Shown here in pieces: positions 37,440-55,984 of a stretch of DNA of 64,000 bases. A program made the position numbers and the translations under genes. The first letter of the stretch is position 1. Each line of letters starts with the position of its first letter. The DNA is taken from assembly GCA_008973525.1 (NCBI GenBank), contig WACJ01000105.1, forward strand, positions 124,001-188,000, written 5' to 3'. The notes beneath the pieces were generated by a model that saw only the letters and a list, made by a program, of their open reading frames with translations, made no database searches and was not told where the DNA came from. The DNA is from Stenopsyche tienmushanensis (lineage: Eukaryota; Arthropoda; Insecta; Trichoptera; Stenopsychidae).

Positions 37440-38067
37440 TTAACTACCTATAGTCAAAAATGTAACTTCGTAGATTTTAATTTAATGCGTTTGATCTGAA
37501 AGCTCGATAGACTGTATCCTTCCTGATTTGCGTTGCATAAATAATGACTGAAACAAAAATTAGAGTCGTGTTTCCGTACTGTGTACTAAGATTTACGTCT
37601 CAGTCGAAGATTTATATTCGTCCGACATTGTGTCATTTCGAATCGGATAATACAGATCGATCTCGATATCGTTTCTAGAGTGCGGATCAAACGCGCTGAT
37701 AATTTCGTTCGGGTCAACGATCGAAGGTTGTCGGGGTTTCCCCCGCCGAGTTCGAGGCGGTGACGTACGATTTTAAATTTAGTCGGCGTTCGCGGGACGT
37801 CAACTGCGCGTTAAAATTTGATCGACGTTCGATCGGTGCGATTCTGCGTTTCGAAGGCGGGCGCGGCTGAGACGCGGGAAGTCGCGCGGCCGAGCGCGGA
37901 GGCGATCCGACGGGATCGTCCGACGGCCGAAAGCGCGAGCGTGACGCATCTCTCCGTCGCGCGTCGGCGAAAGTTTGAGAAGCGCCCGCCCGGCGGAGCG
38001 CGGGGGAGGGGGGCGCGGCGGGCGCCGCTCGGGCAGTGTGGCTGCGCCGCCGGACGGAGCGGTCGTC
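37440..38067 (+). promoter_or_regulatory. yorkie promoter and 5' UTR region
   Basis: Composition rises from AT-rich to extremely GC-rich across this stretch and leads into the yorkie start codon. There are no clear TATA elements; CpG is frequent. An in-frame upstream Met at 37975 has no stop before 38068, so an N-terminal extension of 31 residues cannot be excluded. Confidence 0.4.
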
Positions 38068-43860
<5,793 letters not shown>

Positions 43861-45800
43861 ATCATTCCGGGGAAGAAATGACATTCGTTTTGAACGCGCT
43901 CGAGTGTGTGAATTAGCGTCCGATTCGACCGCGAGCGAAGACGAAGCGGGGTCCGCCTCCGCTCCGCGCTCGCTCCGAGGTTGCGAAACTGCTGACTGTG
44001 TATTTTTTTGGAGGAAAATATTTTGCGGAGATTGAAAAATGAATATGTACTGAAAATATTTTTATTGCCTTATTGTTTATATTTAATTTTTTATTTTACA
44101 AGAATCTTATTTTTTCCTACGTCGTATTTAATTCTGTAGGTTATTTTACGATATGAAATATTTAGGTAAATCCTAGTATTAATTTTGCCTCGATCGTGTC
44201 CTTCGCCCCGCGAGTCGGAGCGCTCGCGCGCTCCGGACCGCGCGAAGTCGAGAGATTAAATATTCGTGCCTTGTTTGATTTAGAGCAATAATTTTCTTAT
44301 ATCGATCCGTCGAATGTTACGCGTTATGTCGGCGACGTTTCCGCGAGAGCTGTAAATAACGTTACGAACTGAATCTTTGAGATTTCTCTTTGCATGGCGA
44401 TACAGAGTGATATACAGAGCAATAATAATGTATTAGCCGTCCAATTGAAACTTTGATGCCTTTACGTGTCTTATTATATTACGAAAATGATATTTTTAAT
44501 ATACAAAAGTTAATCAATGTATTTTCAAATTTATATATTTATAAAATATGCGTATTTCTAAGATATACCCGTTTGTATTCGATAAGATACTCTATTTACA
44601 AATTGAAAAACTTTCCGTCGAAGATTGCCTCTGTCTGCCTTGTCGATCGAGTGCCGCGTCGATCGTCCGCGAATGAAATTCACATATACTCACATTTATT
44701 TATATGCACGCGCGCGGCCCGCCGTCGGGCGCGCGAGTGCGAGGCGGCGGTCTCTGAGCTAAGAATCGTGATTCGTGATCGTTTTTCGGGTGCCATTTGT
44801 GATTGTAAATTTTGTACGGGGAGTGTTCATTAAATAGCGTTCGAATCGGGACTCACTTTTAGAGTTTCGATGTCGACGAGGTGCTCTTTTACTCGATTGT
44901 GTTGTTTTAAAAAAACTCAAAATGTAATCGTCGTTTATATTTGTGCACTCTATACTCTGCGAAGAGTATTTTTTTGTCGCACGTATTTTATAACTTCCAT
45001 GTGATAATTACTCTTTTGATTTATTCACGCCATGTGCTATGGCTGTAATGTTTTTAACTGATCTGATTTGTTAGAGTTATCTTTGTTTTTCATCAATTTT
45101 AAACGAAAAATAAGATAGCTTCAATCATCTCGTTCTGCCAATGTTGTGTGACATTTGATAGGAATAAAATTGACGTTAAAATATGATCGAACACATGATA
45201 GGCTCGTAAGATTCGATCGTACAGGTAGGATCTTCCGATGAGAATCAGCGTTTTACGTCTCGATCGAGTTCGCCGTTGGGCTCATTTCTCTGACGGAATT
45301 TTAAATTCAATCGACGCACCCCAGTATTAGAATTTAAAAACACTGAATTTAACGATGATGCTGTCAAAGACTTTGTCTCGAGTGCTAATTTTTTCTAAAG
45401 ATTTGATTTATAAAATCGATATTATCATGTTTTTTGTACCTTTATTCACTAGTACAATTTACCTTTGTTTTTATACTTTGTTATTTAATTGCACTTTATA
45501 TATCAGGCTGTGGTTTTCAATAATGTGATTATATGTTATTCTATCCATTCAGGAAACTCAATGCATGTTTGAACACTCTTTAGATGGGCATTTAAACTAA
45601 TCAATATTGTAACTCTTTTTTTCTCTCTTGGAATAGTATTGTATTGGTGATTTTTTTAATTTTACACACACATTTCAGTTTTACCCCTTTTAGTATAATG
45701 ATATTGAAACTTTGTGATTTACTCATGTTGCTGTTAAATTGATGCTTATATAACAACTATAGTTTTAAAGTGCAAAATAAAATGTATTTTCTTATAATGT
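43861..45800 (+). other. yorkie 3' UTR (probable)
   Basis: After the stop the sequence passes from GC-rich to AT-rich without another gene. A well placed AATAAA lies at 45776-45781. Further AATAAA motifs near 46350-46366 and 47378 could extend it. The exact end is unknown. Confidence 0.45.
45776..45781 (+). promoter_or_regulatory. Candidate poly(A) signal for yorkie
   Basis: AATAAA about 1.9 kb after the stop codon; the choice among several candidate signals is a guess. Confidence 0.3.
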
Positions 45801-47914
45801 GTCTTAAAATTGACCCTCGTCATTGTACCATTTGCGTTGCACTAATTTTATCAGAGCTTTGCATCGAATGATAACAGACAATTGTCTTTATAACGGGATA
45901 GCGAAATGTCTCCGGGGTCCCTGATGCTGAACGAATCGACTCCTCAACGAATGCAACCAAAATACATTTGTTTATTATAGTGAATTGTGTATTATAATAT
46001 ACTATAATATTATATAAGAGTAGAAGGGCAACCCGACCAAAAATTAATATTATTAAGTTTTAGACGAAATGGAACGTTATATACGCATCAATCTAATAAA
46101 CTTGAGAATGGCATCCTCACTAATTGCCTTCATTATAACAGTACGTCAGACTTTATACAAATTTGTAATTGTACTGTGATTTCGATGTTAAATTTAAATG
46201 TTATCGTGGTATAATTGTACTAAAATTTTATAAAATATATATTTTTTTAATATAATACCGGAGCATTGCATTTACCAATGGAGATATATGTATGTAGTGT
46301 GAGATGGTTCAAATATATTACGTAAATTTTATTGGATGTTAAAAATGTAAATAAATCAATAAAATGCCGTTGTGCATATGAATATTTATGTTGCATTACG
46401 CCTGATAATGACACCGATTGCCTTAATATGAATTAATGATGTGTTGAGAAGAAATTTGGCACATTCGAAAGTTATCGATTGCATGTTAAAATAACAGGGA
46501 GTTTTTAACCGCTTCCCGATTGAGTTCACAAAAAACGCGTTGATATTTGAAGTGTAAATATTTCGTTTTGTAATATTTCATGCTTGTCCGTGATCTTTCT
46601 CGCTGACTTCCGATGACATTTTATTTTGTATAGATGAGCAATACGTATCCCTGATAGTGTTTATGTTAGCGGTATGCTTAATTGTTTTTACAGTGCCAGG
46701 GAAGCGGTTGATATCATTTTGCTCAAAACAGTCGGCACATATTTTCATTGTGAAAAAATTGTTATAGATTCTTTACGAGAAAAATTTATCTGTCATGCTT
46801 TTTACATTATTGCCAATATTTTACAATATGTTTTTCTTTGTCGATGAAAATGTATTTCGATTCCTGTTCTCGATGAATGTATCATTTTAAGTAGAATCAT
46901 TTAAAACTTAATAGATTTTTACACGATAAGTTTTTTTTATGATTGTAAGTGTATGTATTCAATTATTGAAATTAAGTTTTACCAGTTTGTTGTAAGATTT
47001 TATTGCAGTAGTATTTACATATCAATTTGATGACAGATCTTTTTGGTAAGATCAAAATTATTTTAATGCTGTATTAGTAGAATGATATTTTAAAACTAAG
47101 GTTCGCTTTTACAGACTGATGAAAAGTTGTATGAGGTTATTTTACATAAAGTCTATTTGAGAAGTTATAATTTTAAAGATATTATTAAGAAATTGATTAT
47201 TATGATTTTATGCTATAATGAAAAGGAATACATTTAGTTCTCTTTACCTGCGTATTTTGTTAATCATTCACAATCCAACAATATATTTTTTTTAAATATG
47301 ATTTCAGTATTTATATGAGAAATGCAAACTGACTGGTGTATATAAACACAAATGATAAACGTCAAAATCAGATTGTAATAAATTCAATTAATTTTTAAAA
47401 TCTAGTCTTATTTATCTGTCCCTTCCATTTTCCGCATATAATCACATTTTTATTTCAAAATATGCCAAACTTCACCTATTTATTTGTTTCCATCAATTTA
47501 ATGGTATTTCATTGTCTCATAGTTTATGTACTAGATGTGTAAATTGAGACGCTATATAGTGCGGCAATGTGTTCTATATAATATAAGTATAAAACAACAT
47601 TTACCATCTATTTGTTTTTAAAAGAATATAAAAACTACATTGTTGGTGAGTCTTTTGGTAATCTTATGAGAACCAATTAAAATACTCACGTATGAGTGAT
47701 TGCGAGAGATTTATTATAGTGTTACTATAAAAAATGGTTAACGTCATGTTAAATTTGCACTATTTGAAAACATGATCAGACATACACATGCTTCAATTTA
47801 AATAGCATTATATATTGACCTTAGTGGTAAAAACTAATTGTTTATTTTAAAACTGTTGTTTGAACTCAGTTAGTGACAGTGGGTGGTGTTTTAAACATTC
47901 ATGTAAAAATGGCT
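45801..47914. other. AT-rich spacer downstream of yorkie
   Basis: No gene, RNA or element recognised. It may in part be extended yorkie 3' UTR. Confidence 0.4.
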
Positions 47915-48240
47915 AAATTCTATTTTTTAACACATCTCCATCGGGTATTTTTAAAACTACCCTTTCCGATGGAGATGTGTTAATATTCATGGAGATGTAA
48001 CCCCCAGCATTCACCTTCAAAATCATCATATATTTCATTTTAGCATAGTTAATTTTCATGCCGAAATTAGCAGCAGCTCCTTCGATAGACATAAGTGCCA
48101 AATGCATTGTGTTATCCTTCCATGGATCTGCGTGTCCTGATCTGACAGCCTCCCTCATAATTGCCTCCAACGCAATAAAAAGTAATGGGGAGAGGGCATA
48201 TCTCTGTCTGACTCCCATCGTTACCTCAGATATCAGGATA
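47915..48240 (-). pseudogene. Non-LTR reverse transcriptase fragment
   Basis: The minus-strand frame opens with GVRQRYALSPLLFIALEAIM, the RT palm motif (usually GVRQGDALSPLLF), then jumps over a deletion to a piece of the later RT region (GMKINYAKMKYMMI). The YADD motif is lost. Confidence 0.75.
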
Positions 48241-48657
48241 TTAGGATCAGTAGCAGTAAAATGATTTTTTTTGGAAATTTAGCCATGTGTAGTTGATTTT
48301 TTATGATCTTGTCAAGTGTTTCGTCAACGTTTGATTCAAATTTCCTCAACATGTCATCCAATCCTTCACCTCCTATTGAATGGGCTTTATTAATGACATT
48401 TGAGCTCGGAACTTCTCTCGTTTCATTATCATTGCCCTTTAGGAGGACTTTATTTGCGGCGTGAATTTAGGGCGTCACTGCTAATTTTATGAGCTGCTAT
48501 TGTAATTATCTTCAGATGCTAGTGTCAAATTTCTGAAATTATTGCAAAAACTGAAATGAATGAATAATCTGGTGCCCCCATGACGATCCAAAATTTATGA
48601 CGCACCATTAACTGGTTGACGCACACGTCTTTGCATAGATTGCTGACATACTGACAC
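48241..48657. other. Unassigned sequence
   Basis: Probably degraded continuation of neighbouring retroelement sequence; nothing specific is recognised. Confidence 0.3.
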
Positions 48658-48689
48658 ATGACGGGATTTGACGGCTGTGTATGTCAAAG

Positions 48690-48915
48690 TGTTAATTGTG
48701 GGCCAGATAAGAGGCAAACTTTCAAGAAAGCTAAACATCTAGAGGTGGAAGAAGCTTTGTATTTGTGGTTCCTTCAGGAAAGAACGTGGCATGCATCTAT
48801 TTCTTGGTCTGACCATGAAAGCAAATTTGTTTTACAAGGATAACAAAAAAGAAGACTTTGTAGCTAGCAATAGATGGTTAAAAAGCTTCAAAAATCGTCA
48901 TGGGATACGTTTACT
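48690..48915 (+). pseudogene. Pogo/Tigger transposase fragment (CENP-B-type HTH)
   Basis: KRQTFKKAKHLEVEEALYLW followed by FLQER and, after a frame change, ASNRWLKSFKNRHGIRL matches the second DNA-binding domain of Tigger/pogo transposases. The catalytic DDE region is missing. Confidence 0.75.
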
Positions 48916-49015
48916 GCAGAACTATGGGCCTCTTTAATATCCGTTCACAGGAAGGGGTTACATCCATCTCGTTTGTATCATATATTCATCTCCTCATTAG
49001 CTCGATATTGAAGAT
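48905..49015. repeat. Dispersed repeat, copy 2 of 3
   Basis: Near-identical to 37310-37425 in the same orientation; joined directly to the Tigger fragment. Confidence 0.6.
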
Positions 49016-49845
49016 AGCATAAAGACTGAGCAGTTTTCCTTGGGAGACTGAAAAACTGCTCTAGACAACTTTTTTGATTTTACTGGAAAGGGTTTTCCGG
49101 ACTGCAAAGAGCCCAATCCCTCCTTTCCTTGCTAGGGTGTTGCCGAGCTAGGGTGAAGGCATATGTTACCAACTGAGGGTATCTTCCCATCTACGTGAAA
49201 CTTACACAGTCAAATTCAAGACTGAGTGATTCCCTATTTCAGGTTGACAATGCTGTTATCATTGCAAAGTGAAATCACGGCCAAGACTTGTTGAAAGGGA
49301 TTTATAGAGACGATTATAAGGTGTCTCCCCGTCCACATGTACCTTACCCTTGATAATTCAAGAACAAGAATAGATTGGTTTCTTCTAGAGTTTCACTCTT
49401 CCAATTCTGCAATTTCAAAACGATATATAAAGCAATGGAAGAAAATGTTGCTATGGAATTTGTCCCTTTATGTTATAGTTATATATAATAATTTATAGTT
49501 ATATTTTTAATAAATTTTCAGCAACGGGTAGAATGTCCAGACTCACTGCTTATTTTGAGATAACATTTGATTTGATGAAAACAGAGACAAAGATAAAGTT
49601 GATACATTTTTGTTCGACGGTTTTCAATTCGTCAATTTTAAATCGCTTGGCAACATTCGTACGATTTTAAAGATTTTAAATGAATCTCTAAGTATTTGAT
49701 ATAAAATCTGTCAAGATAAGGATGCCGATATAGCTTTTTAATCAATATAAATATAATAAGATTAGTGGATTCAAATTTAATTACTTGTGAGTGGGCTGCG
49801 ATGGATATATTGCAAGATGGACACGTTTAAATTTTAAATTCGAAA
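49016..49845. other. Spacer and probable promoter of the first P450
   Basis: No element is recognised. The last few hundred bases are AT-rich and should contain the P450 promoter, but I see no diagnostic motif. Confidence 0.35.
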
Positions 49846-52065
49846 ATGTATATTATTTTGATAAGTGTTTTGATATTTTTGTATGCTTTGAATAAATATA
49901 AGCATGGAAGAAGAGGCGCAAAGCTGCTGGATCAAATACCCGGACCGAGAGTCTTACCATTGTTGGGGAATGCACTGGATTTTTTTATAGATCCAGGTAA
50001 AATATTAGCTTTAAATTGGACATAAATAAATCTATCGCTTTGATGTTGGAATTATGATTTATTTATAGTCGAGTTATTCTATCGAGGAAGATCAATGGCA
50101 AACGAGTATAAAAGAATTTCTAGAGTTTGGGCATTTCAATTTATGGTAGTGAATTTGTACGATGCAAAAGACATTGAGGTATGTTCATTTTCAGTTTTTC
50201 AAAGATCTATTTTTATATTGTTTTGACTTTACGGTATCTTAATTCAGTCGATTATCTTTGTAAAACAATATATAGATTATCTTCGCAAAACAATAAGTTA
50301 TGTACATTAAATATAAATTGATTTTTTTTGCAGATAATTCTATAAATATAATTTATTTTGTATGTTTTATCCCTTAGGTTGTCCTTTCAAATTATAAATA
50401 CATAAATAAGGGTGACATATATGAATTTTTACATCCGTGGCTGAAAGAAGGACTTTTAACAAGCAACGGTCAGTATTCAATTGAATTTGAAACGTATTAT
50501 TAATAATAATTTAGAATTAAATAAAGGATATTTTGTAATATTTTTTAGGCGAAAAATGGAAGACCCGTAGGAAAATTTTGACACCGACTTTTCACTTTAA
50601 CATCCTTAGACAATATTGCATTGTGTTTATAGAGCAGAGTGAAAAACTAATAAAAAAACTACAAAAAGAGACCGAAAAAGAAGAAACGCTTATTTTACCA
50701 TATATAACAGATTTTGCATTGCACGCTATTTGCGGTAAATTTAAATTCGGACATACTCAAACTATTAATATATATTATTTTATAAAACTAAAATATTTTC
50801 CGCAGAAACTGCCATGGGAACAAAGCTCGATTCGGCCGATCCCACTGTCGTAGGCAATTATAAAAATGCCATATATTCGCTGGGGCAACTTCTCGTGCAT
50901 AGGTTTACGTCGATGTGGCTGTTTAATCCTTACGTTTTCAGTCTAACACCGACCAATAGAAAGCAAAATAAAATCATCAAGCTGTTGCATAAGTTTACAG
51001 CGGATGTGGTAAATGAAAGACGAAATCAAAAGAATTTTTCAAACGAAGAACTAGAAGTTGAACACATCGACGAAGGAATAGGCTCAAAGAAACGTTTGGC
51101 GATGTTAGATCTTTTGTTTTCTGCCGAATCCAAGGGTACGATTGATGATAGCGGTATAAAAGAAGAAGTCGACACTTTTATGTTTGAGGTAATCTAATTC
51201 TATCTATATAATATATTTTTTTGTTAGATACTAAAATATTTATGTATATAAAATCAGGGTCATGACACAACAACGATGGGGATGACATTCTGTTTGATGC
51301 TGCTCGCTAATAATCCCGACGTGCAGGTAATTTATTTTATACAAATCTAATAAACATATGCGTAATAAATAATTTGATGATTAATGATATTTTAGGAAAA
51401 AATATTCGAAGAACAAAATCAAATATTTGGCGATTCAAAAGAAAGAGTTACCATTGAGGATTTGAACAAGATGAATTATTTAGAAAGATGCATAAAAGAA
51501 GCTCTGCGACTCTATCCGAGCGTTCCATTCATGAATAGGCAAATCTTGGAAGATATTCATTTAGGTCAGATTTGAAGATTATAAATTAAATAAATTTGGT
51601 GAAGTATTAAAAACAAATTAATTTTTTTAGCAGATGGCTACACAATTCCGGCAGGAACGCTGTGTAATGTCCACGTGTTTGATTTGCATAGAAAAGCAGA
51701 GTATTTTCCAGATCCTGATAAATTTGATCCAGATAGATTTTTGCCTGAAAATTGTACGAATCGACATCCCTTTGCTTATATACCATTCAGTGCTGGCCCA
51801 AGAAATTGCATAGGTATTATATTGATGCGAGTAGTCGATAAGATTGGTTATATTAGATACAATATTATATGCCTATTTTGTTTTAGGTCAAAAATTTGCA
51901 TTGCTTGAAGAGAAGGCTGTTATGTCGGCTATTATAAGAAATTTTAAGCTCGAAGCTGTCACTCGTCCTGAAGATATAATATTTTCGGCAGATTTGGTAC
52001 TACGCTGTAAAACGCCCGTTAAAGTCAGATTCTTACCGAGAAAAAGTGTTGATAAAACTTCATAA
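49846..52065 (+). CDS. Cytochrome P450, CYP4-type, intact, nine exons
   Basis: Haem-thiolate monooxygenase anchored in the endoplasmic reticulum; CYP4 enzymes hydroxylate fatty acids, hormones or xenobiotics. Exons: 49846-49996, 50069-50178, 50378-50468, 50549-50734, 50806-51188, 51258-51326, 51396-51564, 51631-51813, 51887-52065 (phases 1,0,1,1,0,0,1,1), giving 506 residues, normal for CYP4. An N-terminal membrane helix is followed by the proline hinge [12 protein letters not shown]. The C-helix WKTRR follows in exon 4. The I-helix GHDTTT (308-313) matches the CYP4 signature. ExxR is EALR (365-368). FDPDRF precedes the haem loop [10 protein letters not shown], with Cys446 as the iron ligand. 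The exon 8 acceptor is a TAGCAG tandem that may add or drop one Ala. The same structure is repeated at 56801. The subfamily is not assigned; the substrate is unknown. Confidence 0.95.
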
Positions 52066-52097
52066 GGATAATGTAGTTACTATTTATGATACATTTG

Positions 52098-52103
52098 AAT
52101 AAA
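52098..52103 (+). promoter_or_regulatory. Poly(A) signal of the first P450
   Basis: AATAAA 33 bases after the stop codon. Confidence 0.6.
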
Positions 52104-52799
52104 ATAGATTTTCATTTTAAATTCATTTTTGAGTTTAGTTTATGACACGATGAAGGGAACATTTGAACACAATGTAAATGAACACAACACGATGTAATTT
52201 ATTTTCCTTGCTGTATTGTTTCTCATGTTTTATTTTTTTGTGCGACAAATCTTATTTTATTATGAAGGATAAACATGGCAAAGTCCAAAATCAATCACGA
52301 ATCAATCAAAATGCCATTAAATCCTTCATCGGAGAATGTTGCTATTTCAAGGATCTTTAATGTAGATGTTTAAAAGCGAAAGTCAAGATCAATGAATTTA
52401 AAGATTTATTGTTAATTTGTGCTAGTGCTTCTAAACATCTGATCAACTGTTCATCTCGCGATAAATCTTCGTAGACTGGTTTGATGACTTTTTGAACTTC
52501 TGCAGCCAAAGGTGACTTATCATGGTGTAAATTATTGAGTTCTCCGCTTAACTACAGCCTTGTCCCATTTACATCAGCTGTCTTTGCTCGCTAGATAATT
52601 TTGATGTTGAGGATTTGCGTCTGTAGAACATTTGTGGTAGAAAGTTGCCCAAATTTTTTTGAGTCCAATTGAGCCAGATGGGTATTTGGATGACAAAGAA
52701 CGCAACATTTTTTTCCACAAATGATCACTGGATATAAAAACAATAGATTTCTTTCGGGATGACCTAATATTTTAGGCATTTGTGTCAAAATAGTTATTA
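52104..52799. other. AT-rich spacer
   Basis: No gene recognised. A 65-codon minus frame at 52591-52788 is unassigned. Confidence 0.35.
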
Positions 52800-52885
52800 T
52801 GATGTATTGTAACCCCTTCCTATGAATGGATATTGAAGAGGCCCATAGTTCTGCAGTGCACTGTCAGTGGCTGCACTATGATGAT
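52800..52885. repeat. Dispersed repeat, copy 3 of 3 (inverted)
   Basis: Reverse complement of 37310-37370, including ATAGTGCAGCCAC and ACTATGGGCCTCTTC. Confidence 0.6.
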
Positions 52886-53080
52886 GATGATGAATGTATA
52901 TATATTCAGTGGCACATTTCCCTATAAGTCGAGGACCGAAAGCGTCGAAAGGTAGAATTTGCCAGTCAAGGGCTCTCAAGTGCTAATTCCGTCACTGTAT
53001 ATATATACAGTGAACCCTTCTATAGCGTCTAGTGTTTTCCTAAAAGGTTTAGGGCAGAGAATGGATTTGGTGTCAATGTA

Positions 53081-54292
53081 GGGTTGGGGAATAAGTTCGT
53101 AGCGTTTTTATTAAAAACTTTTGTTTAAACAAAAATCAATAGTTTTAATAATACATCAATTAATTATGTATTCGCCGTTGCTGTTTACTACCTCCTCCCA
53201 CCTCTCGACCAATTTGTCGATGCCGTTCTGTCAAAAATCTCCGGTCTGGTATTGAAGAATTTATTAGGCTTGTTTTTAAGGTCGTCTTCATTGTTGAAGG
53301 TAACGCCTTTCATATGGTTCGACAGGGAGCGGAAAAGATGATAATCTGTCGGTGCAAGGTTTGGAGAATACGGCGGATGCTAAAGGATCTACCATTCGAG
53401 CTCTTTAAGTGCGGCTTTTACGACTTGTACAACATGGGGCCTGGCGTTGTCGTAAAGGAGTATGGTTTGGCCTCGTCGATGGGATCTTTTCAGTTGAATA
53501 GCTTCTTTCACGCGGTGTAGCTGAGCTATGTAGAGCTCCTTGTTGATCGTTACATTCCTTTCGAGCATTTCCCAATGCACCATGACCTCCTAGTCCCACC
53601 AAACGCAGATCATGGTCTTCTTTGGATGGATGTCAGGCATGACTCTCGGCTTTGGCGTATCTCCTGGAGCCACTCATTGCTTTCTTTGCTTCATGTTTAA
53701 GTATGGGCACCATTTCTCATCTCCCGTGACGATTCGGTACAAAAAGGGCTGTTTTCGTTAAGCTCGTGAGGCACCCGAGTTTCCAATTTTTCGGCGAATC
53801 CCAATGAATGAAGATGATTGAGAATCGTTTTATGATCGCAATTCATATCTTCGGCCAATTCACGACTTGTTTGGCAACCCTCCTCCTTCAAAAGTGCTTT
53901 AAGACGCTCTTCGTCTAATTCAGAAGGTCTACCGCTACATCAACATCAAAATCGCCATTTTTGAACTTTGCAAATCATTTCCGTGCTGTAGACTCACCTA
54001 TGACACCTTCTCTGTATACGTTGCAGATATCCCGGGTTGCTTCAGCAGCTTTTTGACCTCGATGAAAAGCGAGGAAGAGTAGATGTCGAAAATGTTGCTT
54101 TTTAACTCCTGGATATTCCATTTTTAAGACTCAAAGGTAATAAAAAAATAAATTATTCAAAAAGATTAGCAACACAGATTTATAGAACAGAAAGAGCTCT
54201 ATCGAATGAATATTATACACGTTGCCAAAAAGCAAAAAAAATGTTGCAAAACAAAATAATATAAAAACGCTACGAACTTATTCCCCAACAAG
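53081..54292 (-). mobile_element. mariner transposon copy
   Basis: Both ends read TTGGGGAATAAGTTCGTAGC inward. The length of about 1.2 kb is typical for mariner. A degraded transposase lies on the minus strand. Confidence 0.85.
53156..54121 (-). pseudogene. mariner transposase, broken
   Basis: Starts at Met 54121 (EYPGVKKQHFRHLL), continues with an HTH region (TARKWFAKFKNGDF-like), a second HTH segment at 53697-53891 (SRELAEDMNCDHKTILNHLH) and the catalytic part at 53389-53583 (LLYDNARPH, the second Asp). It ends with PNLAPTDYHLF (the third Asp) and a C-terminus running to the stop at 53156-53158. At least two frame breaks separate these parts, so the enzyme is dead. Confidence 0.85.
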
Positions 54293-54790
54293 ACTATTTA
54301 ACCTATCTCGACGCTATAGAAGGGTTGATTATGTTTTATATTCCATTAACAAAGTCAAGTTCATTTTATTTAGGTTCGATTATGCAAGCCCGTATTCATT
54401 CTAGTTCAAATTTTTGTCACAAAAAAAATTAATTTTTCTTGTGTGTTGACCTTTTAATGTTAATGAAGTTTGGATTATGCATTTTGCAGAAGTCGAATAA
54501 AAGTGTTTTAGATTCATACGTCATATTTTATTGTTTCAAAATTGATAGACATTGTGTTAACATTTCCATTTTATCCTTTTCAACATAAATGTTCATAGAG
54601 GTGTTCTTATTATCATGTGAATTTTTGTGCATAAAATGCATTTGCAGTGCATACATTTTATAATTAAACGAAAAGTAAATACATTAAATTGTATGCATAT
54701 TTTTAGAATTCAATTCCAACAAAAAGGCTTTTGTAACACAACATTTTTTCTGATTGGATCAATGAATTGTTTGTCCCCTCTGTGAACAAA

Positions 54791-54940
54791 TATGAGCGAG
54801 AAGAATCTGCGATTCAATGTCTTGGCCAACATTATAGGGCTGAATAACAATGGCTTTGATGAGCTTGTGGTAGAGCACAGTCAGGAGCTGACCGTCGAAG
54901 AGCTTATGAAGTTAAATTGTTGGTTTTATGAGAATCAGTG
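54791..54940 (+). pseudogene. Tigger-type transposase C-terminal fragment
   Basis: FDELVVEHSQELTVEELMKL matches the acidic C-terminal segment of Tigger/jerky-like transposases (ELTxEELxEL). Nothing upstream is preserved here. Confidence 0.5.
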
Positions 54941-54944
54941 AATA

Positions 54945-55145
54945 TCCGTTGGAACCTCATGGAAGTTCATGGTGGTATCTTCACGAAGAATTTCCTGACA
55001 TTTCTCGAAGTCTCCTTGGTGATATTGTCTCGGAAAAAATTGGTTACAAGAAGTTGTGTGTGAGATGATTGCCCAGAATGCTCACACCGGAGCACGATCA
55101 AAATCGTCGTTCAGCGACCGCCTCGCAGAATATTTAGAATATTTT
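54945..55145 (+). pseudogene. mariner transposase fragment (N-terminal)
   Basis: Plus-strand frames read IVSEKIGYKKLCVR then, past a stop, LPRMLTPEHDQNR, the segment linking HTH and catalytic domain in mariner transposases. It belongs to a family different from the copy at 53.1 kb. Confidence 0.6.
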
Positions 55146-55499
55146 TTACAGAAGGGAGAATAACAACAACAACGACATGGGGATCCTCCTCTGACCCGAG
55201 CTGTGCATTGATCCCGCTATTTGGGACCATGCCAGTCCACTCGCAAAGTGCATGGTGCAAAACTGTCAATTTAAAATTCCATGTCCGCAAGTATAGGCTC
55301 ATTATCCACTTCTTGTGGCCACTTGCACTTTGAGCGCGGAGGGAAAGCTTTAAGCTTAAGCGAAAGATTCTAATTTAACTTTGAAATTCTTAGGATAGAT
55401 ACAGATAAATACTGTTTAATATTAATACTATAAAATGAATGAAAAATAATTACATTAATATATATTGTATAGGATAGGGAAGAATTTTGAGTCTCACTC
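55146..55499. other. Unassigned AT-rich sequence
   Basis: No gene recognised; short frames only. Confidence 0.35.
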
Positions 55500-55509
55500 G
55501 TAGCTCCGA

Positions 55510-55690
55510 AAAATGGTGCGAGCCCATTAACTGTTACTGACCGCAAGGTTACCGTGTCCAATCGGTCCGAATTTCGGACCACTGACACATTGAAGGAGCA
55601 CCTCGCGATCGGACGCCATGTCCGAACATGTACACAGATCTGCGTCCATGAACGGATTTTCGCATGTACACTCCGAATTTGTTAAAATCC
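55510..55690. repeat. Dispersed repeat, copy B (partner at 19855-20035)
   Basis: Shares GGTCCGAATTTCGGACC-like, CTCGCGATCGGACGCCAT and the following block with copy A, in the same orientation. Confidence 0.5.
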
Positions 55691-55984
55691 TAAATCTAAC
55701 CAACGAGCCCCCAAATCGCCCGTGTACTGTGAGGAACTGGGATGTCCAGTGATCCAGGACGACCCAGAGACATCTCAGGCGGTGCCTAACCCTAACCTAA
55801 TCTAACCTCGAAGGGAAGAAACGAGAGATGGCGGCCGACGATCGATGCAGATCACCTCTCCTGCCAACTAACTAATGGCACTTCTTTGACGCGACGGCAT
55901 TGTCCCGACATTGAACCTCAAGGTCCAGCAGCACGCAGGCAAGCACCGGCAAGCAATCGCTGGACGCCATTCTGAATGCCTTAG

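Larger units (their letters stand above)
53013..54327. mobile_element. Outer inverted-repeat element split by a mariner
   Basis: AACCCTTCTATAGCGTC near 53014 and its reverse complement GACGCTATAGAAGGGTT ending near 54326 flank the mariner. The left end (TA then CAGTGAACCC) resembles pogo-type ends. The mariner must have inserted later, so this is a nested pair. Confidence 0.55.
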
